DNA from: Camelus bactrianus
Lineage: Eukaryota; Chordata; Mammalia; Artiodactyla; Camelidae
Assembly (NCBI RefSeq): GCF_048773025.1
Contig: NC_133570.1
Coordinates: 27,812,001-27,876,000, forward strand
Reading direction: 5' to 3'
DNA length: 64,000 bases
The position numbers and the translations under genes were made by a program. A model generated the notes under the pieces. That model did not search any database and was not told the origin of the DNA. It worked only from the letters and a program-made list of their open reading frames with translations. Numbering within the stretch: position 1 is the first letter of the stretch; each line of letters starts with the position of its first letter. This document shows positions 1 to 9,903 of the stretch, one piece after another.

Positions 1-63
1 ACAGGTGTTCCCTGGCAGGGGGAAGTCCGCTAATTACCTCCCCTGTCCATGAGGAGGCACTAG
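1..63 (+). repeat. Left partial monomer
   Basis: These are the last 63 bp of a unit, starting inside the tgtcacaggtgttccctgg box. They show that the array continues to the left of the window. The unit has ccatgaggagg in place of ccatggggagg, a variant also seen near 7761 and 28811. Confidence 0.95.
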
Positions 64-834
64 ATGCTACCTGCGTTTCCAGCACAACCCCCTCCTTTCC
101 CCGGCAGCCCGCACTGGGAGGGACTCGGGGAAGACACTCGAAGGGCTCCTAGGTGATCCCGGGTGCTGCAGACAGAAGACGGAACCTCCCCACACTCAGA
201 ATTCCGGAACACGGATGACTGTGTGGGGGAGGTTCGGGGCCGCCCTCCACGCAGCTGCCTGGTTTCACAGGTGTTCCCTGGCAGGGGGAAGTCCGCTAAT
301 TACCTCCCCTGTCCATGGGGAGGCACTAGATGCTACCTGCGTTTCCAGCCCAACCCCTGCCTTTCCCCGGCTGCCCTCACAGTGAGGGACTCTGGGAAGA
401 CACTCGAAGGGCTCCTAGGAGATCCCGGGTGCTGCAGACAGAAGACGGATCCTCCCCACACTCAGAATCCCGGAACACGTCTGACTGTGTGGGTGAGGTT
501 TAGGGCCGCCCTCCACGCAGCTGCCTGGTGTCACAGGTGTTCCCTGGCAGGGGGAAGTCCGCTAATTACCTCCCCTGTCCATGGGGAGGCACTAGATGCT
601 ACCTGCGTTTCCAGCACAACCCCCGCCTTTCCCCGGCAGCCCGCAATGGGAGGGATTCGGGGAAGACACTCGAAGGGCTCCTAGGAGATCCCGGGAGCTG
701 CAGACAGAAGACGGAACCTCCCCACACTCAGAATTCCGGAACACGGATGACTGTGCGGGGGAGGTTCGGGGCCGCCCTCCACGCAGCTGCCTGGTGTCAC
801 AGGTGTTCCCTGGCAGGGGGAAGTCCGCTAATTA

Positions 835-855
835 CCTCCCCTGTCCATGGGGAGG
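835..855. repeat. Perfect 7-bp inverted repeat with 7-nt loop (one instance per monomer)
   Basis: CCTCCCC (835-841), loop TGTCCAT, and GGGGAGG (849-855) form a perfect stem-loop just upstream of each unit start. The arms match the outer part of the larger dyad in the same unit, so each monomer holds two CCTCCCC and two GGGGAGG blocks that could pair in alternative ways. Some units have a base change here, for example gaggagg at 52-58, and a one-base loss near 58334. Confidence 0.85.
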
Positions 856-861
856 CACTAG

Positions 862-1127
862 ATGCTACCTGCGTTTCCAGCCCAACCCCCGCCTTTCCCC
901 GGTAGCCCGCACTGGGAGGGACTCGGGGAAGACACTCGAAGGGCTCCTAGGAGATCCCGGGTGCTGCAGACAGAAGACGGAACCTCCCCACACTCAGAAT
1001 TCCGGAACACGGATGACTGTGTGGGGGAGGTTCGGGGCCGCCCTCCACGCAGCTGCCTGGTGTCACAGGTGTTCCCTGGCAGGGGGAAGTCCGCTAATTA
1101 CCTCCCCTGTCCATGGGGAGGCACTAG
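862..1127 (+). repeat. Reference class A monomer (266 bp)
   Basis: This is a typical unit. In order it contains: the ATGCTACCTGC box; a pyrimidine-rich stretch ending in ccccgg (here with a private GGTAGCC); the ggactcggggaag box; the 10-bp palindrome CTCCTAGGAG; a SmaI-type CCCGGG and a PstI-type CTGCAG; the CCTCCCCACACTCAG arm; GAATTCCGGAA; the CTGTGTGGGGGAGG arm; ttcggggccgccc; the palindrome GCAGCTGC; tgtcacaggtgttccctgg; cagggggaagtcc; and CCTCCCC-TGTCCAT-GGGGAGG leading into the next unit. Because 266 is not divisible by three, each successive unit is read in a different frame, which argues against a coding repeat. Confidence 0.95.
983..1030. repeat. Interrupted dyad with central TTCCGGAA palindrome (one instance per monomer)
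   Basis: The left arm CCTCCCCACACTCAG (983-997) and right arm CTGTGTGGGGGAGG (1017-1030) are near reverse complements, with a one-base bulge on each side. The spacer holds the 8-bp palindrome TTCCGGAA at 1000-1007. The same arrangement recurs in nearly every monomer. Monomers with the tail gtgggtgagg (classes C, D, E and H) carry one mismatch in the right arm. Such dyads can in principle extrude as hairpins or cruciforms. Whether this one does is inference. Confidence 0.85.
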
Positions 1128-4100
1128 ATGCTACCTGCGTTTCCAGCACAACCCCCGCCTTTACCCGGCAGCCCGCACTGGGAGGGACTCGGGGAAGACA
1201 CTCGAAGGGCTCCTAGGAGATCCCGGGTGCTGCAGACAGAAGACGGAACATCCCCACACTCAGAATTCCGGAACATGGCTGACTGTGTGGGGGAGGTTCG
1301 GGGCCACCCTTCACGCAGCTGCCTGGTGTCACAGGTGTTCCCTGGCAGGGAGAAGTCCGCTAAATACCTCCCCTGTCCATGGGGAGGCACTAGATGCTAC
1401 CTGCTTTTCCAGCACAACCCCCTCCTTTTCCCGGCAGCCCGCAAAGGGAGGGACTCTGGGAAGACACTCGAAGGGCTCCTAGGAGATCCCGGGTGCTGCA
1501 GACAGAAGACGGAACCTCCCCACACTCAGAATTCCGGAACACGGCTGACTGTGTGGGTGAGGATTAGGGCCGCCCTCCACGCAGCTGCCTGGTGTCACAG
1601 GTGTTCCCTGGCAGGGGGAAGTCCGCTAATTACCTCCCCTGTCCATGGGGAGGCACTAGATGCTACCTGCGTTTCCAGCCCAACCCCCGCCTTTCCCCGG
1701 CAGCCCGCACTGGGAGGGACTCGGGGAAGACACTCGAAGGGCTCCTAGGAGATCCCGGGTGCTGCAGACAGAAGACGGAACCTCCCCACACTCAGAATTC
1801 CGGAACATGGCTGACTGTGTGGGGGAGGTTCGGGGCCACCCTTCACGCAGCTGCCTGGTGTCACAGGTGTTCCCTGGCAGGGAGAAGTCCGCTAAATACC
1901 TCCCCTGTCCATGGGGAGGCACTAGATGCTACCTGCTTTTCCAGCACGACCCCCTCCTTTCCCCGGCAGCCCGCAAAGGGAGGGACTCTGGGAAGACACT
2001 CGAAGGGCTCCTAGGAGATCCCGGGTGCTGCAGACAGAAGACGGAACCTCCCCACACTCAGAATTCCGGAACACGGGTGACTGTGTGGGTGAGGTTTAGG
2101 GCCGCACTCCACGCAGCTTCCTGGTGTCACAGGTGTTCCCTGGCAGGGGGAAGTCCGCTAATTACCTCCCCTGTCCATGGGGAGGCACTAGATGCTACCT
2201 GCGTTTCCAGCCCAACCCCCTCCTTTCCTCGGCAGCCCGCACTGGGACCGACTGGGGGAAGACACTCGAAGGGCTCCTAGGAGATCCTGGGTGCTGCAGA
2301 CAAAAGACGGATCCTCCCCACACTCAGAATCCCGGAACACGTCTGACTGTGTGGGTGAGGTTTAGGGCCGCCCTCCACGCAGCTGCCTGGTGTCACAGGT
2401 GTTCCCTGGCAGGGGGAAGTCCGCTAATTACCTCCCCTGTCCATGGGGAGGCACTAGATGCTACCGGCGTTTCCAGCACAACCCCCGCCTTTCCCCGGCA
2501 GCCCGCACTGGGAGGGACTCGGGGAAGACACTCGAAGGGCTCCTAGGAGATCCCGGGTGCTGCAGACAGAAGACGGAACCTCCCCACACTCAGAATTCCG
2601 GAACACGGATGACTGTGTGGGGGAGGTTCGGGGCCGCCCTCCACGCAGCTGCCTGGTGTCACAGGTGTTCCCTGGCAGGGGGAAGTCCGCTAATTACCTC
2701 CGCTGTCCATGGGGAGGCACTAGATGCTACCTGCGTTTCCAGCCCAACCCCCGCCTTTCCCCGGCAGCCCGCACTGGGAGGGACTCAGGGAAGACACTCG
2801 AAGGGCTCCTAGGAGATCCCGGGTGCTGCAGACAGAAGACGGAACCTCCCCACACTCAGAATTCCGGAACACGGCTGACTGTGTGGGGGAGGTTCGGGGC
2901 CGCCCTCCACGCAGCTGCCTGGTGTCACAGGTGTTCCCTGGCAGGGGGAAGTCCGCTAATTACCTCCCCTGTCCATGGGGAGGCACATGATGCTACCTGC
3001 TTTTCCAGCCCAACCTCCGCCATTCCCCGGCAGCCCGCACAGGGAGGGACTGGGGGAAGACCCTCGAAGGGCTCCTAGGTGAACCCGGGTGCTGCAGACA
3101 TAAGACGGAACCTCCCCACACTCAGAATTCCGGAACACGGCTGACTGTGTGGGGGAGGTTCGGGGCCGCCCTCCACGCAGCTGTCTGGTGTCACAGGTGT
3201 TCCCTGGCAGGGGGAAGTCCGCTAATTACCTCCCCTGTCCATGGGGAGGCACTAGATGCTACCTGCGTTTCCAGCCCAACCCCCTCCTTTCCTGGGCAGC
3301 ACGCACTGGGACCGACTGGGGGAAGACACTCGAAGGGCTCCTAGGAGATCCCGGGTGCTGCAGACAAAAGACGGATCCTCCCCACACTCAGAATCCCGGA
3401 ACACGTCTGACTGTGTGGGTGAGGTTTAGGGCCGCCCTCCACGCAGCTGCCTGGTGTCACAGGTGTTCCCTGGCAGGGGGAAGTCCGCTAATTACCTCCC
3501 CTGTCCATGGGGAGGCACTAGATGCTACCTGCGTTTCCAGCACAACCCCCGCCTTTCCCTGGCAGCCCGCACTGGGAGGGACTCGGGGAAGACACTCGAA
3601 GGGCTCCTAGGAGATCCCGGGTGCTGCAGACAGAAGACGGAACCTCCCCACACTCAGAATTCCGGAACACGGGTGACTGTGTGGGTGAGGTTAAGGCCGC
3701 ACTCCACGCAGCTTCCTGGTGTCACAGGTGTTCCCTGGCAGGGAGAAGTCCGCTAATTACCTCCCCTGTCCATGGGGAGGCACTAGATGCTACCTGCTTT
3801 TCCAGCCAAACCCCCTCCATTCCCCGGCAGCCCGCAAAGGGAGGGACTCTGGGAAGACACTCGAAGGGCTCCTAGGAGATCCCGGGTGCTGCAGACAGAA
3901 GACGGAACCTCCCCACAATCAGAATTCCAGAACACGGCTGACTGTGTGGGGGAGGTTCGGGGCCGCCCTCCACGCAGCTGCCTGGTGTCACAGGTGTTCC
4001 CTGGCAGGGGGAAGTCCGCTAATTACCTCCCCTGTCCATGGGGAGGCACTATATGCTACCTGCGTTTCCAGCCCAACCCCCGCCTTTCCCCGGCAGCCCG

Positions 4101-7100
4101 CACTGGGAGGGACTCGGGGAAGACACTCGAAGGGCTCCTAGGAGATCCCGGGTGCTGCAGACAGAAGACGGAACCTCCCCACACTCAGAATTCCGGAACA
4201 CGGCTGACTGTGTGGGGGAGGTTCGGGGCGGCCCTCCACGCAGCTGCCTGATGTCACAGGTGTTCCCTGGCAGGGGGAAGTCCGCTAATTACCTCCCCTG
4301 TCCATGGGGAGGCACATGATGCTACCTGCTTTTCCAGCCCAACCTCCGCCATTCCCCGGCAGCCCGCACAGGGAGGGACTTGGGGAAGACACTCGAAGGG
4401 CTCCTAGGTGAACCCGGGTGCTGCAGACATAAGACGGAACCTCCCCACACTCAGAATTCCGGAACACGGCTGACTGTGTGGGGGAGGTTCGGGGCCGCCC
4501 TCCACGCAGCTGCCTGGTGTCACAGGTGTTCCCTGGCAGGGGGAAGTCCGCTAATTACCTCCCTTTTCCATGGGGAGACACTAGATGCTACCTGCGTTTC
4601 CAGCACAACCCCCGCCTTTCCTCGGCAGCCCGCACTGGGAGGGACTCTGGGAAGACACTCGAAGGGCTCCTAGGAGATCCCGGGTGCTGCAGACAGAAGA
4701 CGGAACCTCCCCACACTCAGAATTCCGGAACATGGCTGACTGTGTGGGGGAGGTTCGGGGCCACCCTTCACGCAGCTGCCTGGTGTCACAGGTGTTCCCT
4801 GGCAGGGAGAAGTCCGCTAAATACCTCCCCTGTCCATGGGGAGGCACTAGATGCTACCTGATTTCCAGCACAACCCCCTCCTTTCCCCGGCAGCCCGCAA
4901 AGGGAGGGACTCTGGGAAGACACTCGAAGGGCTCCTAGGTGATCCCGGGTGCTGCAGACAGAAGACGGAACCTCCCCACACTCAGAATTCCGGAACACGG
5001 GTGACTGTGTGGGTGAGGTTTAGGGCCGCACTCCACGCAGCTTCCTGGTGTCACAGGTGTTCCCTGGCAGGGGGAAGTCCGCTAATTACCTCCCCTGTCC
5101 ATGGGGAGGCACTAGATGCTACCTGCGTTTCCAGCACAACCCCCTCCTTTCCTCGGCAGCACGCCCTGGGACCGACTGGGGGAAGACACTCGAAGGGCTC
5201 CTAGGAGATCCCGGGTGCTGCAGACAAAAGACGGATCCTCCCCACACTCAAAATCCCGGAACACGTCTGACTGTGTGGGTGAGGTTTAGGGCCGCCCTCC
5301 ACGCAGCTGCCTGGTGTCACAGGTGTTCCCTTGCAGGGGGAAGTCCGCTAATTACCTCCCCTGTCCATGGGGAGGCACTAGATGCTACCTGCGTTTCCAG
5401 CACAACCCCCGCCTTTCCCCGGCAGCCCGCACTGGGAGGGACTCGGGGAAGACACTCGAAGGGCTCCTAGGAGATCCCGGGTGCTGCAGACAGAAGACGG
5501 ATCCTCCCCACACTCAGAATTCCGGAACACGGATGACTGTGTGGGGGAGGTTCGTGGCCGCCCTCCACGCAGCTGCCTGGTGTCACAGGTGTTCCCTGGC
5601 AGGGGGAATTCCGCTAATTACCTCCCCTGTCCATGGGGAGGCACTAGATGCTACCTGCGTTTCCAGCCCAACCCCCGCCTTTCCCCGGCAGCCCGCAATG
5701 GGAGGGACTCGGGGAAGACACTCGAAGGGCTCCTAGGAGATCCCGGGTGCTGCAGACAGAAGACGGAACCTCCCCACACTCAGAATTCCGGAACACGGCT
5801 GACTGTGTGGGGGAGGTTCGGGGCCGCCCTCCACGCAGCTGCCTGGTGTCACAGGTGTTCCCTAGCAGGGGGAAGTCCGCTAATTACCTCCCCTGTCGAT
5901 GGGGAAGCACTAGATGCTACCTGCGTTTCCAGCCCAACCCCCTCCTTTCCTCGGCAGCCCGCACTGGGACGGACTGGGGGAAGACACTCGAAGGGCTCCT
6001 AGGAGATCCCGGGTGCTGCAGACAGAAGACGGAACCTCCCCACACTCAGAATTCCGGAACACGGGTGACTGTGTGGGTGAGGTTTAGGGCCGCACTCCAC
6101 GCAGCTGCCTGGTGTCAAAGGTGTTCCCTGGCAGGGAGAAGTCCGCTAATTACCTCCCCTGTCCATGGGGAGGCACTAGATGCTACCTGCTTTTCCAGCC
6201 CAACCCCCTCCATTCCCCGGCAGCCCGCAAAGGGAGGGACTCTGTGAAGACACTCGAAGGGCTCCTAGGAGATCCCGGGTGCTGCAGACAGAAGACGGAA
6301 CCTCCACACAATCAGAAATCCAGAACACGGCTGACTGTGTGGGGGAGGTTCGGGGCCGCCCTCCACGCAGCTGCCTGGTGTCACAGGTGTTCCCTGGCAG
6401 GGAAAATTCCGCTAATTACCTCCCCTGTCCATGGGGAGGCACTAGATGCTTCCTGCGTTTCCAGCCCAACCCCCTCCTTTCCTCGGCAGCCCGCAAAGGG
6501 AGGGACTGGGGGAAGATACTCGAAGGGCTCCTAGGTGAACCCGGGTGCTGCAGACATAAGACGGAACCTCCCCACACTCAGAATTCCGGAACACGGCTGA
6601 CTGTGTGGGGGAGGTTCGGGGCCGCCCTCCACGCAGCTGCCTGGTGTCACAGGTGTTCCCTGGCAGGGGGAAGTCCGCTAATTACCTCCCTTGTCCATGG
6701 GGAGGCACTAGATGCTACCTGCGTTTCCAGCACAACCCCCACCATTCCCCGGCAGCCCGCACTGGGAGGGACTCTGGGAAGACACTCGAAGGGCTCCTAG
6801 GAGATCCCGGGTGCTGCAGACAGAAGACGGAACCTCCCCACACTCAGAATTCCGGAACATGGCTGACTGTGTGGGGGAGGTTCGGGGCCGCCCTCCACGC
6901 AGCTGCCTGGTGTCACAGGTGTTCCCTGGCAGGGGGAAGTCCGCTAATTACCTCCCCTGTCCATGGGGAGGCACTAGATGCTACCTGCGTTTCCAGCACA
7001 ACCCCCGCCTTTCCCCGGCAGCCCGCACTGGGAGGGACTCGGGGAAGACACTCGAAGGGCTCCTAGGAGATCCCGGGTGCTGCAGACAGAAGACGGAACC

Positions 7101-7243
7101 TCCCCACACTCAGAATTCCGGAACACGGATGACTGTGTGGGGGAGGTTCGGGGCCGCCCTCCACGCAGCTGCCTGGTGTCACAGGTGTTCCCTGGCAGGG
7201 GGAAGTCCGCTAATTACCTCCCCTGTCCATGGGGAGGCACTAG

Positions 7244-9903
7244 ATGCTACCTGCTTTTCCAGCACAACCCCCTCCTTTCCCCGGCAGCCCGCAAAGGGAG
7301 GGACTCTGGGAAGACACTCGAAGGGCTCCTAGGAGATCCCGGGTGCTGCAGACAGAAGACGGAACCTCCCCACACTCAGAATTCGGGAACACGGGTGACT
7401 GTGTGGGTGAGGTTTAGGGCCGCACTCCACGCAGCTTCCTGGTTTCACAGGTGTTCCCTGGCAGGGGGAAGTCCGCTAATTACCTCCCCTGTCCATGGGG
7501 AGGCACTAGATGCTACCTGCGTTTCCAGCCCAACCCCCGCCTTTCCCCGGCTGCCCTCACAGTGAGGGACTCTGGGAAGACACTCGAAGGGCTCCTAGGA
7601 GATCCCGGGTGCTGCAGACAGAAGACGGATCCTCCCCACACTCAGAATCCCGAAACACGTCTGACTGTGTGGGTGAGGTTTAGGGCCGCACTCCACGCAG
7701 CTGCCTGGTGTCACAGGTGTTCCCTGGCAGGGGGAAGTCCGCTAATTACCTCCCCTGTCCATGAGGAGGCACTAGATGCTACCTGCGATTCCAGCACAAC
7801 CCCCGCCTTTCCCCGGCAGCCCGCACTGGGAGGGACTCGGGGAAGAAACTCGAATGGCTCCTAGGAGATCCCGGGTGCTGCAGACAGAAGACGGAACCTC
7901 CCCACACTCAGAATTCCGGAACACGAATGACTGTGTGGGGGAGGTTCGGGGCCGCCCTCCACGCAGCTGCCTGGTGTCACAGGTGTTCCCTGGCAGGGGG
8001 AAGTCCGCTAATTAACTCCCCTGTCCATGGGGAGGCACTAGATGCTACCTGCGTTTCCAGCCCAACCCCCGCCTTTCCCCGGCTGCCCTCACAGTGAGGG
8101 ACTCTGGGAAGACACTCGAAGGGCTCCTAGGAGATCCCGGGTGCTGCAGACAGAAGACGGATCCTCCCCACACTCAGAATCCCGGAACACGTCTGACTGT
8201 GTGGGTGAGGTTTAGGGCCGCCCTCCACGCAGCTGCCTGGTGTCACAGGTGTTCCCTGGCAGGGGGAAGTCCGCTAATTACCTCCCCTGTCCATGGGGAG
8301 GCACTAGATGCTACCTGCGTTTCCAGCCCAACCCCCGCCTTTCCCCGGCAGCCCGCACTGGGAGGGATTCGGGGAAGACACTCGAAGGGCTCCTAGGAGA
8401 TCCCGGGTGCTGCAGACAGAAGACGGAACCACCCCACACTCAGAATTCCGGAACACGGATGACTGTGCGGGGGAGGTTCGGGGCCGCCCTCCACGCAGCT
8501 GCCTGGTGTCACAGGTGTTCCCTGGCAGGGGGAAGTCCGCTAATTACCTCCCCTGTCCATGGGGAGGCACTAGATGCTACCTGCGTTTCCAGCCCAACCC
8601 CCGCCTTTCCCCGGCAGCCCGCACTGGTAGGGACTCGGGGAAGACACTCGAAGGGCTCCTAGGAGATCCCGGGTGCTGCAGACAGAAGACGGAACCTCCC
8701 CACACTCAGAATTCCGGAACACGGATGACTGTGTGGGGGAGGTTCGGGGCCGCCCTCCACGCAGCTGCCTGGTGTCACAGGTGTTCCCTGGCAGGGGGAA
8801 GTCCGCTAATTACCTCCCCTGTCCATGGGGAGGCACTAGATGCTACCTGCGTTTCCAGCCCAACCCCCGCCTTTCCCCGGCAGCCCGCACTGGGAGGGAC
8901 TCGGGGAAGACACTCGAAGTGCTCCTAGGAGATCCCGGGTGCTGCAGACAGAAGACGGAACCTCCCCACACTCAGAATTCCGGAACATGGCTAACTGTGT
9001 GGGGGAGGTTCGGGGCCACCCTTCACGCAGCTGCCTGGTGTCACAGGTGTTTCCTGGCAGGGAGAAGTCCGCTAAATACCTCCCCTGTCCATGGGGAAGC
9101 ACTAGATGCTACCTGCTTTTCCAGCACAACCCCCTCCTTTCCCCGGCAGCCCGCAAAGGGAGGGACTCTGGGAAGACACTCGAAGGGCTCCTACGAGATC
9201 CCGGGTGCTGCAGACAGAAGACGAAACCTCCCCACACTCAGAATTCCGGAACAAGGGTGACTGTGTGGGTGAGGTTTAGGGCCGCACTCCACGCAGCTTC
9301 CTGGTGTCACAGGTGTTCCCTAGCAGGGGGAGGTCCGCTAATTACCTCCCCTGTCCATGGGGAGGCACTAGATGCTACCTGCGTTTCCAGCCCAACCCCC
9401 GCCTTTCCCCGGCTGCCCTCACAGTGAGGGACTCTGGGAAGACACTCGAAGGGCTCCTAGGAGATCCCGGGTGCTGCAGACAGAAGACGGAACCTCCCCA
9501 CACTCAGAATTCCGGAACACGGCTGACTGTGTGGGGGAGGTTCGGGGCCGCCCTCCACGCAGCTGCCTGGTGTCACAGGTGTTCCCTGGCAGGGGGAAGT
9601 CCCCTAATTACCTCCCCTGTCCATGGGGAGGCACATGATGCTACCTGCTTTTCCAGCCCAACCTCCGCCATTCCCCGGCAGCCCGCACAGGGAGGGACTG
9701 GGGGAAGACACTCGAAGGGCTCCTAGGTGAACCCGGGTGCTGCAGACATAAGACGGAACCTCCCCACACTCAGAATTCCGGAACACGAATGACTGTGTGG
9801 GGGAGGTTCGGTGCCGCCCTCCACGCAGCTGCCTTGTGTCACAGGTGTTCCCTGGCAGGGGGAAGTCCGCTAATTACCTCCCCTGTCCATGGGGAGGCAC
9901 TAG
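7244..9903 (+). repeat. 10-monomer block C-D-A-D-A-A-B-C-D'-F
   Basis: The last six units (8308-9903) recur at 16858-18452 and share rare markers: ggattcgggg, ggaaccacccc and gactgtgcggg in the first unit, cgaagtgctcc and ggctaactg in the B unit, and ctacgagatcc, acgaaacc and cctagcagg in the C unit. The F unit at 9638 carries cacatgatg, ggtgaaccc and cataag. Confidence 0.88.
8308..9903 (+). repeat. 1.6-kb HOR segment A-A-B-C-D'-F, copy 1
   Basis: This pairs with 16858-18452 at an offset of 8550 bp, which is 32 monomers plus two 19-bp insertions. I saw only a handful of differences between the copies, for example actggtagg at 8628, tcccctaatt near 9602, ttccctggc near 18225 and a 1-bp loss near 18345. 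The two copies lie on either side of the 11-mer tandem duplication. Confidence 0.88.

Larger units (their letters stand above)
64..7243 (+). repeat. Irregular mosaic block, 27 monomers
   Basis: Reading order is approximately A D A A B C B C E A A F E A C/G A F B C E A A E C G/E B/A A. No long unit repeats cleanly. Weaker echoes are visible: B-C-E-A-A at 1660-2989 recurs at 4585-5913 (offset 2925 bp). A unit with ccctccattcc plus an acaatcag tail at 3787 recurs at 6180. A ggtgaaccc/cataag unit followed by an acatggctg unit at 4319 recurs at 6446. Two units have lost one base (3522-3786 and 4851-5115). The many private differences suggest this is an older or less homogenised part of the array. 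Confidence 0.8.

Noticed and set aside
900-960. G-quadruplex at gggagggactcgggg
   Set aside because: Only three G runs lie close together. The fourth (gaaggg) is about 12 nt away, beyond usual loop limits.
862-1127. CENP-B box
   Set aside because: No match to nTTCGnnnnAnnCGGGn on either strand. The nearest stretch, cccgggtgctgcaga read in reverse, misses two of the nine core bases.
596-1216. Recurring open frames of about 140, 195 and 206 codons starting MLPAFPAQPPPFPGSPHWEG or MSQVFPGRGKSANYLPCPWG
   Set aside because: They restart in every monomer, overlap in several frames, and end at the TAG inside CTCCTAGGAG or at class-specific stops. A 266-bp unit shifts frame each time, so one reading gives three unrelated peptides in series. 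There is no codon-level constraint and no known domain.
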